Shown here one piece after another: positions 39,972 to 48,804 of a stretch of DNA of 64,000 bases. The notes beneath the pieces were generated by a model. It was not told the origin of the DNA and did no database searches. It was given only the letters and a program-made list of their open reading frames with translations. Every line of letters begins with the position of its first letter. Position 1 is the stretch's first letter. This DNA is from Alkalibacterium sp049389645. Its GTDB lineage: Bacteria; Bacillota; Bacilli; Lactobacillales; Carnobacteriaceae_A. The stretch spans positions 2,294,001-2,358,000 of the forward strand of contig NZ_CP186540.1 of NCBI RefSeq assembly GCF_049389645.1, in the 5' to 3' direction. Made by a program: the position numbers and the translations under genes.

Positions 39972-41603
39972 ATGCAGAGAATTAAATCATTTTTTTTAAA
40001 ACTAGTTCTTTTAATTTTAGTGACTTTAGGAGTGAGTGGATGTATGGGATCATCAAGTAACGTAGAGCCTCCAGAAACAAAAGCATGGGAAACACGAGCA
40101 ATGGATAGGGTTTCTATCCATGATCCGGCAGCGACTCTGGTAACAAATAAAGATGGCGAAAAGGTCTATTACGTTTTTGGCACGCACATTTCGCAAGCCA
40201 AAACAACAGACTTTCTAAATTGGGAAGTCCCTCAGTACAGTGATTATGAAAATATGGAAGACAATATTTTATTAGGAAACGCCGCTGATACGTTGAAAGA
40301 AACATTTGAATGGGCTGGGCATGATGATGCTGATTCGGCCGGAGGGTTCAACCTTTGGGCACCAGACGCCATTTGGAATGAAAAGTTCGAATGGGCGAAT
40401 GGGGATAAAGGTGCATACTTACTCTTTTACTCAGCAAGTTCGACATGGAGACGTTCAGCGATAGCCTTGGTGGCGTCTCAAGATATTGAAGGACCTTATA
40501 CTTATGTAGATACGATTATATACTCAGGTTTCACTTCAAAAGATTCTACCGATGGGAGCATGAGAAACACTCACTATGAAGGGACCCATTTACCTGAATT
40601 GATTGAAGAGGGAATTGTTTCTGAATTCAAAGAGGAATGGGTACGAAATGGAGAAAGAGAATACAATACAGACTATGCTCCAAACGCTATCGATCCGGCT
40701 CCGTTTTACGATGAAGACGGCAAGTTGATGTTAGTATATGGTTCCTGGTCTGGAGGTACTCATTTACTTGAACTAGATGAAAAAACGGGGATCCCCCTTT
40801 ACCCAGGTGAAGATGGCACGACTCAAGATGGCAGAACAATCGACAGATATTTTGGAACCAAGTTGTCCGGAGGATTCCATCAATCCGGTGAAGGACCCTA
40901 TATCGTTTTTGATGAAGAATCTGACTATTATTACTTGTTCTTGACTTATGGTGGCTTAACAGCTCAAGGTGGCTATAATATGCGTTTATTTAGATCAGAG
41001 AATGTATATGGACCTTATTTGGACATGAAGGATAACACAGGCATCATCGAAGCCGGGGATATCAATGAGAATTATGGAATCAAACTTTCCGGAAACTATA
41101 ATTTCAGTGGATTAAATAGTGGTGGTTACAGAGCACCGGGCCATAATTCAGTTGTCATAGATGATAGCAATAATTGGTTCAATGTCTTCCATACTCGTTT
41201 CGACAGTGGGAATGAAATGCACGAGGTGCGTGTACATCAGATGGTGAAAAATAAGGATGATTGGCCAGTCCAATTACCTTTTGAATACCGTGGCGTGCTG
41301 GCGGAATTAGGGCAAGTCTCTTCACAAGAAATTGGGGGAGAATACGAATACCTCAATTTTGGAACAACCAATGCTACAGATATGATTGAACCTTCAATTA
41401 TTGAGTTAACGTCAGATGGAAAAATCACAGGTGATATAGCGGGTGAATGGACTGACGCTGAAGGGTATCTGACCCTGAGTATAAACGGTGTAAGTTATAG
41501 TGGTGTGATGACTAAACAACCTGATGAGAATGATGAAATGAGAATCGTATTTTCGGCTTATGGAGATAACAACGAAATGGTATGGGGCATCAGAACTCAA
41601 TAA
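39972..41603 (+). CDS. GH43 endo-arabinanase lipoprotein, 543 aa
   Basis: This AbnB-like enzyme cuts alpha-1,5-arabinan outside the cell. The lipobox VSGC with Cys24 anchors it to the membrane. The GH43 propeller runs about 45-430: base Asp51 in SIHDPAAT, acid Glu307 in SGEGPYIVF, and APGHNSVVIDD near 390. A C-terminal arabinanase beta-barrel domain (IGGEYEYLNFG to VWGIRTQ) completes it. The ATG at 39972 follows GGGAAGGAT; an overlapping TTG start at 39948 is rejected because it has no ribosome site and would spoil the signal peptide. It would feed oligomers to AraN. Confidence 0.9.
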   Translation: MQRIKSFFLKLVLLILVTLGVSGCMGSSSNVEPPETKAWETRAMDRVSIHDPAATLVTNKDGEKVYYVFGTHISQAKTTDFLNWEVPQYSDYENMEDNILLGNAADTLKETFEWAGHDDADSAGGFNLWAPDAIWNEKFEWANGDKGAYLLFYSASSTWRRSAIALVASQDIEGPYTYVDTIIYSGFTSKDSTDGSMRNTHYEGTHLPELIEEGIVSEFKEEWVRNGEREYNTDYAPNAIDPAPFYDEDGKLMLVYGSWSGGTHLLELDEKTGIPLYPGEDGTTQDGRTIDRYFGTKLSGGFHQSGEGPYIVFDEESDYYYLFLTYGGLTAQGGYNMRLFRSENVYGPYLDMKDNTGIIEAGDINENYGIKLSGNYNFSGLNSGGYRAPGHNSVVIDDSNNWFNVFHTRFDSGNEMHEVRVHQMVKNKDDWPVQLPFEYRGVLAELGQVSSQEIGGEYEYLNFGTTNATDMIEPSIIELTSDGKITGDIAGEWTDAEGYLTLSINGVSYSGVMTKQPDENDEMRIVFSAYGDNNEMVWGIRTQ

Positions 41604-41625
41604 AATGCAAAGGAGCAAATAATAT

Positions 41626-43071
41626 ATGACTATAAACGTCTCAACAAATAAAAAAGGGCCAATGATCAGCAAATATATTTATGGACAATTTGCGGAGCAT
41701 TTAGGGCGCTGTATATATGAAGGGGTCTGGGTAGGTGAAGACTCAGCTATTCCTAATGATAAAGGAATAAGGTTAGACGTTGTTGAAGCTTTAAAACAGA
41801 TCAATGTCCCTGTTGTACGTTGGCCGGGAGGATGTTTCGCCGATGAGTACCACTGGAAAGATGGTATCGGTCCTAACGAAAACAGAAAAACAATGGTCAA
41901 CACCCATTGGGGCGGTATCGTAGAAAATAATCACTTCGGTACCCATGAATTCTTCCATTTACTGGAACTGTTAGACGCAGATGCTTACGTCAACGGTAAC
42001 GTAGGGAGTGGCACCGTTCAGGAAATGCAGGAATGGGTCGAGTACATGACATTCGAAGGCGAGTCTCCGATGGCTAAGCTGCGTAAAGAAAATGGTAGTG
42101 TAAAAGCCTGGGATCTAAAATTCTTTGGAGTCGGAAACGAAAGCTGGGGCTGTGGCGGCAATATGCGTCCGGACTATTATGCTGACTTGTATCGCCGTTA
42201 TCAGACGTACGTGAGAGATTATACGAAAGAACATGTTTACAAAATCGCCTGCGGTCCAAACATTGATGATTATAATTGGATGGAACAGGTCATGAAAATA
42301 GCTGCACCCTTTATGGATGGTATCAGTTTGCATCATTACGCTTTAGCCGATGTGTGGGAAGATAAACGTCCAGCAACTGGATTCCCTGAGAAAGAGTGGT
42401 ACTCCCTCATCGATAGTGCCAAGAAAATGGATGAACTGATTACAAAGCATTCGACTATTATGGATAAATATGATCCTGAAAAACGTGTTGGTTTGATTGT
42501 TGATGAATGGGGCTCATGGCTGGATGTTGAAAAAGGAACCAATCCAGGTTTCTTGTACCAGCAAAATACGATTCGAGATGCCATGGTAGCTAGTTTGACA
42601 CTGAATATTTTCCACCGTCATGCTGATCGTGTCCAAATGGCTAATATTGCACAGATGGTCAACGTTCTCCAGGCAATGCTTCTAACTGAAGGCGAAAAAA
42701 TGATCAAAACACCAACGTATCATGTGTTTGATTTATATAAGCATCATCAGGATGCCACGTTTGTAGATACCTATGGTGAAACACAGGAAAACATCGATTT
42801 AACAGTATCTAAGAAAAATGGTCAAATCGCAATATCATTGTGTAACTACGATACTAAAGAAACAAAAACGATCGACTTGTCTTTTGAAAAAGAATTATCT
42901 GGTGAGACTGAAGGATGGATAGTGGTAGCTGATGAAATGGATGCACATAATTCATTTGAAGAAACAGATAAAGTGAATGTGGTAGCTTTTTCAGATTATG
43001 AACTCAACGGTAAAAAAATGGCTGTTACGTTACCCCCAATGAGCGTATCAACTATTCTGATCAAGGAATAA
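41626..43071 (+). CDS. GH51 alpha-L-arabinofuranosidase (second), 481 aa
   Basis: This is an intracellular retaining arabinofuranosidase of a different GH51 branch from the one at 32325. YGQFAEHLGRCIYEGVWVG begins the barrel. Acid/base Glu is in GVGNESWGCGG near 171, and nucleophile Glu in IVDEWGSWLD near 294. It resembles the Abf2 type and may prefer 1,3- or 1,2-linked side chains, though that preference is inference. AAAGGAG lies before the ATG. It follows the arabinanase in the same operon and precedes the DUF6171 gene by 3 bases. Confidence 0.93.
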   Translation: MTINVSTNKKGPMISKYIYGQFAEHLGRCIYEGVWVGEDSAIPNDKGIRLDVVEALKQINVPVVRWPGGCFADEYHWKDGIGPNENRKTMVNTHWGGIVENNHFGTHEFFHLLELLDADAYVNGNVGSGTVQEMQEWVEYMTFEGESPMAKLRKENGSVKAWDLKFFGVGNESWGCGGNMRPDYYADLYRRYQTYVRDYTKEHVYKIACGPNIDDYNWMEQVMKIAAPFMDGISLHHYALADVWEDKRPATGFPEKEWYSLIDSAKKMDELITKHSTIMDKYDPEKRVGLIVDEWGSWLDVEKGTNPGFLYQQNTIRDAMVASLTLNIFHRHADRVQMANIAQMVNVLQAMLLTEGEKMIKTPTYHVFDLYKHHQDATFVDTYGETQENIDLTVSKKNGQIAISLCNYDTKETKTIDLSFEKELSGETEGWIVVADEMDAHNSFEETDKVNVVAFSDYELNGKKMAVTLPPMSVSTILIKE

Positions 43072-43074
43072 GCG

Positions 43075-43314
43075 ATGACCCGCTGTGAAAGTTGTGAAAG
43101 GTTAAAAAATCTCGCAAGTTTAAATGAAATTGAACTGATCGAAGAACAATTGAGTCTGGAAATAGATCTAACTTCTGAGAGGATCAAGGAAGAACGTTTA
43201 CGTATCTGTCTAGGTTGTCCTTTTTTGAAAAATCAGACGTGTACAAAATGTGGATGTTATGCATTATTTCGTGTTAGTTTAGAGGGTAAGCGTTGTCCAA
43301 TTTCGAAATGGTAA
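43075..43314 (+). CDS. DUF6171-like small cysteine-rich protein, 79 aa
   Basis: This is a small zinc-ribbon-like protein with eight Cys: CESC near the N-terminus, then CLGCPF, then CTKCGCY and a final Cys in RCPISKW. The pattern suits one or two zinc sites. Similar short proteins (DUF6171) occur scattered in Lactobacillales and Clostridia without known function. It starts 3 bases after the GH51 stop, so it is translated with the arabinan operon although it is not a sugar gene. Confidence 0.7.
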   Translation: MTRCESCERLKNLASLNEIELIEEQLSLEIDLTSERIKEERLRICLGCPFLKNQTCTKCGCYALFRVSLEGKRCPISKW

Positions 43315-43426
43315 AGTTGCTCTCTAAAAGAATATACGGATGATAAAAACCGCCGTACATTTTTTTGGAAAGTTAGTTTAATAAATTATCATACATGTAT
43401 ATTTTATTTGATAATTGTTGTACACT

Positions 43427-43442
43427 ATATGTACGTACCAAT
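43427..43442. promoter_or_regulatory. AraR operator 4 (araR)
   Basis: ATATGTACGTACCAAT lies 14 bases before the araR start and indicates autoregulation. Confidence 0.8.
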
Positions 43443-43456
43443 ATAGGAGTGGGATT

Positions 43457-44563
43457 ATGCAAAACGAACCGAAATATCTTATGATCAAGAAGAATATCCA
43501 AGAAAAAATAAATAATAATGATTATGTTCTAGGTTCTAAGATTCCATCTGAGGCTGAACTCAGACAACAATTTGATGTGAGCCGACATACCATTCGTTTG
43601 GCGATCGCAAAACTGGTCGAAGAAGGGTACCTAGTAAAACAACAGGGATCTGGAACGTTTGTTAGTGATTATTATAAAACGAATATGAAACCTTCAACAA
43701 AAAAGACAATAGGTGTGATAACGACTTACTTGTCTGATTATATTTTCCCTTCTATCATACGTGGTATCGAAGAGGAATTATCCAAACATGATTATTCACT
43801 GATGCTTTCCAGCACACGAAACAATGTTGATAACGAACGCGGAGCATTGGAAAGTATGATTGAGCAAAATGTCGATGGACTCATTGTAGAACCCACTAAA
43901 AGTAATCTAATGAATCCCAATCTTAACTATTATCTGGAATTATCCGAAAAAGCTACACCTCTCATAATGCTTAACGCATCTTATGAGGAACTAGATTTAC
44001 CGTTTGTGGCCTTGGATGATATAAAAGCTGGGAGAATGGCAACAGATCACTTGATAGACTTGGGTCATACCAACATTGGTATTATTACCAAAAGTGATGA
44101 CTTGCAAGGGAAGAATCGCTTGAAAGGATATTTAAAAGCACTTTATGAATCAAAATTAACCTTTTCAAATAATTTCATCTTAAGATACGATACTGAAATG
44201 AAGGTTATCTTACCCGATCTTTTACATGAAATGTTAGTTAAGGAAGACCTGCCTACTGCATTTGTCTGCTACAATGACGAAATTGCCGTCATGCTGATCA
44301 AAGAAATCCAGAATATTGGAAAGAATTGTCCAAATGATTTTTCAGTTGTCAGTCATGATGATAGTTTTTATGCTACTATGTTGCCGTCAGTCAAACTGAC
44401 CTCCATTAAACATCCAAAAGAAAAATTAGGACGTCAGGCAGCCAAAGCAATTGTTGATTTTGTAGAAAAAGGGACGCCGTTAAAAACTTACATTTTTGAA
44501 CCTGAATTAATTAAACGAACGTCCACGCGTATTTTAGTCAAGAACAATGTTATGAATCAATGA
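43457..44563 (+). CDS. araR: Arabinose repressor AraR, 368 aa
   Basis: This is a chimeric repressor with a GntR-type winged helix (residues about 5-72; PSEAELRQQFDVSRHTIRLA and QQGSGTFVSD) joined to a LacI/GalR-type ligand domain (about 85-360; IGVITTYLSDYIFPSIIRGI, RMATDHLIDLGHTNIGII, FVCYNDEIAVMLI). Such a fusion is diagnostic for AraR, which binds the boxes found at five places here and is released by L-arabinose. The ATG at 43457 has AGGAGTGGG before it; a longer upstream reading runs through the operator and is rejected. Confidence 0.95.
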   Translation: MQNEPKYLMIKKNIQEKINNNDYVLGSKIPSEAELRQQFDVSRHTIRLAIAKLVEEGYLVKQQGSGTFVSDYYKTNMKPSTKKTIGVITTYLSDYIFPSIIRGIEEELSKHDYSLMLSSTRNNVDNERGALESMIEQNVDGLIVEPTKSNLMNPNLNYYLELSEKATPLIMLNASYEELDLPFVALDDIKAGRMATDHLIDLGHTNIGIITKSDDLQGKNRLKGYLKALYESKLTFSNNFILRYDTEMKVILPDLLHEMLVKEDLPTAFVCYNDEIAVMLIKEIQNIGKNCPNDFSVVSHDDSFYATMLPSVKLTSIKHPKEKLGRQAAKAIVDFVEKGTPLKTYIFEPELIKRTSTRILVKNNVMNQ

Positions 44564-44609
44564 AAATTTAGTACACTAACTGTTAGCTACACGCTACCAG
44601 TCTATCCTG

Positions 44610-44625
44610 ACATGTCCGTACCAGT
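44610..44625. promoter_or_regulatory. AraR operator 5 (araDAB, degenerate)
   Basis: ACATGTCCGTACCAGT differs from the TGTACGTACC core by one base. It stands 45 bases before the araD start and could control araDAB. Confidence 0.6.
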
Positions 44626-44669
44626 TTGTTAATAAAATGTATGCTATACATACGGGAGGAGATAATTCT

Positions 44670-45362
44670 TTGTTAGAACATTTAAAGCAAAAAGTTTTTG
44701 AAGCGAATATGGCTTTACCAAAACACGGGTTAGTCGTTTTTACCTGGGGTAATGTCAGCGGAATCGATCGCGAAAGAGAATTGATCGTAATCAAACCTAG
44801 TGGTGTTGATTATGATGAGTTATCACGAGAAAAAATGGTAGTGGTCGATTTCCAAGGGAATGTAGTCGAGGGAGAGCTTAAACCATCAAGTGATACCGCC
44901 ACGCATATTGAATTGTACAAACACTTCAAAGATATCGGTGGCGTTGTTCATACGCATTCTCCCTGGGCGGTCAGTTTCGCTCAAGCAGGTGTAGACTTAC
45001 CCGCTGCCGGAACGACGCATGCCGATTATTTTTACGGAGATATTCCGGTGACTCGCGCCATGAAGCAAGGAGAAATTGAGACGGACTATGAAAAGCAGAC
45101 CGGTTCAGTCATTATCGAAACATTTTCAGAACGAAAGATCGATCCCAACCAGATCCCAGGGGTTTTGGTCAACGATCATGGACCATTCACCTGGGGAAAT
45201 GACCCTGAAAATGCAGTCTACAATTCAGTGGTTTTGGAGCAGGTCGCTCAAATGACGTATCATGGGATGCAGTTGAAAAGTGAATCAGTACGTATGGATC
45301 AGGCCTTACTAGATAAACACTATTTAAGAAAACACGGCAAGAATGCCTACTATGGACAATAA
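44670..45362 (+). CDS. araD: L-ribulose-5-phosphate 4-epimerase, 230 aa
   Basis: This enzyme converts L-ribulose 5-phosphate to D-xylulose 5-phosphate. It is a class II aldolase fold: GLVVFTWGNVSGID, KPSGVDYDEL, the zinc ligands HTH in VVHTHSPWAVSFAQAG, and the later His in LVNDHGPFTWG. The start is taken as TTG at 44670 (LEHLKQKVFEAN), because GGGAGGAG lies 8 bases before it; a reading from the ATG at 44637 runs through this site. Length fits the family (about 230). It leads the order araD-araA-araB, unlike the araABD order common in Bacillus. Confidence 0.95.
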   Translation: MLEHLKQKVFEANMALPKHGLVVFTWGNVSGIDRERELIVIKPSGVDYDELSREKMVVVDFQGNVVEGELKPSSDTATHIELYKHFKDIGGVVHTHSPWAVSFAQAGVDLPAAGTTHADYFYGDIPVTRAMKQGEIETDYEKQTGSVIIETFSERKIDPNQIPGVLVNDHGPFTWGNDPENAVYNSVVLEQVAQMTYHGMQLKSESVRMDQALLDKHYLRKHGKNAYYGQ

Positions 45363-45389
45363 AAAATATAGAGATTAGGAAGTGCCAGC

Positions 45390-46814
45390 ATGTTAAAGAC
45401 AAAAAACAGAGAATTCTGGTTTGTGGTTGGGAGCCAACATTTGTACGGACCAGAAGCATTAAGTGAAGTCGAGTCACACGGTAAAGAAATCGTGGCTGCA
45501 TTAAATGAAGAAGGAAACTTTTCTTTTCCAATCAAATTCAAAGCGCTCGTCACAACGGCAGACGAAATCAAAGACGTAATGAAAGACGTCAATTATCAGG
45601 ATGAAGTGGCTGGGGTCATTACTTGGATGCATACTTTTTCACCAGCAAAAATGTGGATTCCAGGAACAAAACTGCTTCAGAAACCTCTGCTACATTTTTC
45701 CACACAGTTCAATAAAGAGATCCCTTGGAAAACCATTGATATGGACTTCATGAATTTGAATCAAAGTGCTCATGGAGACAGAGAATATGGTTTCATTAAC
45801 GCGCGCTTGAATATCAAAAACAAAGTCGTTGTCGGACATTACCAGGATCCGGATGTGCACAAAGAGATAAACAATTGGATGGTATCGGCCGTTGGTCATG
45901 CTGTATCTCAAAATATCAAAGTCGCTCGTTTTGGTGACAATATGCGCAATGTCGCAGTTACTGAAGGCGATAAAGTGGAAGCAGCCATTCAGTTCGGCTG
46001 GACGGTAGACTACTTTGGTATCGGGGATTTAGTCGCTGAAATGGATAAAGTGTCGGACGAAGAAATCCAATCTACTTATAATGAATGCCAAGAACTTTAT
46101 GACATGAATCCGGGCGAGAATGAGGCTGATTTTTACGAAGGACATGTTAAAGAACAAATCAAAATCGAAATAGCTCTGCGTCGCTTTTTAGAGAAGGGTG
46201 GCTATACAGCCTTTACGTCAAATTTTGAAGATCTGCATGGTATGAAACAATTGCCGGGTATGGCTGTGCAACGTTTGAATGCTGAAGGGTACGGTTTTGC
46301 CGGAGAAGGCGACTGGAAAACTGCCGCACTCGACCGCTTAGTTAAAGCCATGACAAATAACGAATCGACCGGATTTATGGAAGATTATACTTATAACTTT
46401 ACAAAAGGAAATGAATACATCGTTCAGTCACACATGCTGGAAGTCGATCCGACATTTGCTGAGACGAAACCGCGCGTCGTGGTTAATCCGCTGGGTATTG
46501 GTGGTAAAGAAGCACCTGCACGCCTGGTCTTTGATGGAAAAGCGGGCGAAGGTTTTGCGATTTCCATGCTTGATTTAGGTACGCATTACAGATTGATGCT
46601 GAATACCTTTGAAGCGGTAACACCTGAAGAAGAAGCACCCAACTTACCGGTTGCCCGCGTCATCTGGAAACCAAAGCCAGACTTCAAAACCAGTATTAAA
46701 AGATGGATCGAAGCTGGAGGCGGCCACCATACCGTTGCGACTTTAGCACTTGACCCGGAAGTGATTTTGGATTGGGCTAAAATGGTTGATTTGGAAACAG
46801 TCGTTATTGACTAA
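45390..46814 (+). CDS. araA: L-arabinose isomerase, 474 aa
   Basis: This enzyme isomerises L-arabinose to L-ribulose with Mn2+. Family sequence marks include REFWFVVGSQHLYG at the start, WMHTFSPAKMWI, LLHFSTQFN, and the metal ligands Glu/Glu/His/His, including the Glu in NFEDLHGMKQLPGMAVQRL and His in GGGHHTVATLAL. Length 474 is typical. It follows araD by 27 bases; a GGAAGTG ribosome site precedes the ATG. A hairpin separates it from araB. Confidence 0.97.
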   Translation: MLKTKNREFWFVVGSQHLYGPEALSEVESHGKEIVAALNEEGNFSFPIKFKALVTTADEIKDVMKDVNYQDEVAGVITWMHTFSPAKMWIPGTKLLQKPLLHFSTQFNKEIPWKTIDMDFMNLNQSAHGDREYGFINARLNIKNKVVVGHYQDPDVHKEINNWMVSAVGHAVSQNIKVARFGDNMRNVAVTEGDKVEAAIQFGWTVDYFGIGDLVAEMDKVSDEEIQSTYNECQELYDMNPGENEADFYEGHVKEQIKIEIALRRFLEKGGYTAFTSNFEDLHGMKQLPGMAVQRLNAEGYGFAGEGDWKTAALDRLVKAMTNNESTGFMEDYTYNFTKGNEYIVQSHMLEVDPTFAETKPRVVVNPLGIGGKEAPARLVFDGKAGEGFAISMLDLGTHYRLMLNTFEAVTPEEEAPNLPVARVIWKPKPDFKTSIKRWIEAGGGHHTVATLALDPEVILDWAKMVDLETVVID

Positions 46815-46828
46815 GAATTGACGGAATT

Positions 46829-46855
46829 AGGGGATACTCTTTCGAGTATCTCCCA
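46829..46855 (+). other. Intercistronic hairpin araA-araB
   Basis: GGGGATACTC-TTTC-GAGTATCTCCC forms a stable hairpin with only a weak T-tract. It is an mRNA processing or partial termination signal at most. Confidence 0.5.
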
Positions 46856-46892
46856 TTTCAATACCAAATAGAGTGAAGTGAAGGATGAGAAT

Positions 46893-48482
46893 ATGACGAT
46901 ACAAAAGAGTATCCAAGGAAAAAAAGTGTTAGGCATAGAGTTTGGTTCCACACGTATCAAAGCTGTTTTGATCGATGATCGGTTCGAAGCTTTGGTCAGT
47001 GGCGCTCATGAATGGGAAAACCAGCTCATCGATGGTTTCTGGACCTATAGCCTAGATGATGTATGGTCTGGTCTCCAAGCAGCGTACAAAGAGTTAGCTG
47101 AAGAATATAAAAAAAATTACGGTGAACCGTTGAGCCAAATCGATGGCATCGGTTTTTCAGGCATGATGCACGGATATCTAGCTTTTGATATAGATGAGAA
47201 TCTTTTAGTTCCTTTTCGAACATGGCGAAACACCAATACGGAAGCAGCGGCAAGTCAGTTGACTGAACTGTTCTCATTCAACATTCCACAGCGCTGGAGC
47301 ATTTCGCATCTTTACCAGGTACTGCTGAACAAAGAAAACCATATCCAAGATATCGATTTTGTCACAACGCTGGCGGGCTATGTGCATTGGAAACTGACTG
47401 GCGAAAAAATTCTAGGTGTTGGCGAAGCATCTGGCATGTTCCCAATCGACAGCGAAACAGGCCAGTTTGATCAGAACATGGTTCAGTTATTTGAAGAAAA
47501 AACAGTAGCATACGAAAAAGACTGGAAATTGCTTGATGTCTTTCCAAATGTTCTTACCGCTGGAAAATCTGCCGGGTATTTAACTGAATATGGTGCTGAA
47601 TTACTTGATCCCTCTGGGAAATTAGAAGCGGGGAGTGTGTTGTGTCCACCCGAAGGCGATGCAGGAACAGGGATGGTCGCAACGAACAGTGTGGCAGAAC
47701 GTACAGGTAATGTGTCTGCCGGAACCTCAGTGTTCTCCATGATCGTTCTGGAAGAAGCATTGAACGATTTTTATACTGAAATCGATATGGTCACGACGCC
47801 AACAGGTAAACCGACCGCAATGGTGCATTGTAACAATTTCACTACAGACATTAACGCTTGGGCCAAATTGTTCAAAGAACTCGTTGAATCGTTAGGTTTA
47901 GAAGTGTCTTCAGAAAAACTGTTCACCACTTTATTCAACAAAGCGATGGATGCCGACGATGATAACGGGCAGCTGATGAGCTGCAACTATTATTCCGGTG
48001 AGCCGATTACCGGATTGGAAGAAGGGCGTCCACTCTTTATGCAGATGCCAGACAGCAAGTTGAATCTGGCTAACTTCATGCGGACACATATCTATTCAGC
48101 GTTAGCGACCCTTAAACTGGGTATGGATATTTTAACGAAAAAAGAAGATGTCTCAGTGGATCAGCTACTGGGTCACGGCGGATATTTCAAAACGAAAGAC
48201 GTCGGGCAGCAACTCATGGCGGATGCCTTGAATGTTTCAGTCTCTGTCATGGACAGTGCCGGAGAAGGTGGACCGTGGGGGATGGCATTACTAGCTTCTT
48301 ACCTAGTGAATAAAGACCCTGATGAATCGCTTGAATCTTATTTAGCGAAAAAAGTCTTCAGCCACCAGGAAGCTTATTCTTTGGATCCGACAAAAAAAGG
48401 GAATGAAAACTTCGAAGCATTCATGAAACGTTATCAGGACATGTTAGCGGTTGAAAAAGTAGCTGTAAAACAAATGAAGTGA
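46893..48482 (+). CDS. araB: L-ribulokinase, 529 aa
   Basis: This FGGY-type kinase phosphorylates L-ribulose. Phosphate 1 motif GIEFGSTRIKAVLID is near residue 15; IDGIGFSGMMHGYLAF follows; the adenine-binding region includes GNVSAGTSVFSMIV, and GHGGYFKTKDVGQQLM lies near 430. It belongs to the Lactobacillales-type AraB branch, which differs from the enterobacterial enzyme. The ATG at 46893 is used, with AAGGATGAG before it. It is the last enzyme gene of the araDAB set, followed after 14 bases by a small charged-protein gene. Confidence 0.93.
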   Translation: MTIQKSIQGKKVLGIEFGSTRIKAVLIDDRFEALVSGAHEWENQLIDGFWTYSLDDVWSGLQAAYKELAEEYKKNYGEPLSQIDGIGFSGMMHGYLAFDIDENLLVPFRTWRNTNTEAAASQLTELFSFNIPQRWSISHLYQVLLNKENHIQDIDFVTTLAGYVHWKLTGEKILGVGEASGMFPIDSETGQFDQNMVQLFEEKTVAYEKDWKLLDVFPNVLTAGKSAGYLTEYGAELLDPSGKLEAGSVLCPPEGDAGTGMVATNSVAERTGNVSAGTSVFSMIVLEEALNDFYTEIDMVTTPTGKPTAMVHCNNFTTDINAWAKLFKELVESLGLEVSSEKLFTTLFNKAMDADDDNGQLMSCNYYSGEPITGLEEGRPLFMQMPDSKLNLANFMRTHIYSALATLKLGMDILTKKEDVSVDQLLGHGGYFKTKDVGQQLMADALNVSVSVMDSAGEGGPWGMALLASYLVNKDPDESLESYLAKKVFSHQEAYSLDPTKKGNENFEAFMKRYQDMLAVEKVAVKQMK

Positions 48483-48496
48483 AGGAGGAATATGCA

Positions 48497-48724
48497 ATGG
48501 TAAATGATCCAATGCAAAATAGATCGCAAGGAAATATGGTGAACCTTCCTGCACATAAAAAGGCACTCAAGGATAGTGGGGACCATAAAAAAACAGGTCT
48601 ACCAAAAAAAGACGATGAAGATATTGCGGAAGATGAAAGCAAACCTGAAGATTATGTAAAATTTAATGTTGAAAAAGTTGATGAAATGAAAACAACAAAC
48701 AATGAATCAAAAGACGAAAAGTAA
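48497..48724 (+). CDS. Small highly charged protein, 75 aa
   Basis: The family is unknown. It is a polar, Lys/Asp/Glu-rich, probably disordered protein with an excellent ribosome site (GAAGGAGGA, 7 bases before the ATG). It shares NLPA, LPK, an acidic block, PED and FN-[VL]-[ED]-KV-[DE] with the 90-aa protein at 28812, but lacks the basic tail. It is the last gene of the araDAB transcript, before a terminator. The two related genes each flank a pentose isomerase or kinase gene. Confidence 0.68.
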   Translation: MVNDPMQNRSQGNMVNLPAHKKALKDSGDHKKTGLPKKDDEDIAEDESKPEDYVKFNVEKVDEMKTTNNESKDEK

Positions 48725-48730
48725 TTAGAG

Positions 48731-48788
48731 AAAGAGATGTAGAACATTGAGGATGATCGAAAACTCATTATATTCTGCATCTCTTTTT
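48731..48788 (+). terminator. Terminator after araDAB transcript
   Basis: AAAGAGATG-AGAA and TTCT-CATCTCTTTTTTT enclose a loop of about 25 bases. The ribosome site of the GH127 gene begins right after the T-run, so that gene may rely on read-through. Confidence 0.75.
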
Positions 48789-48804
48789 TTGAAGGAGAAT
48801 TATG

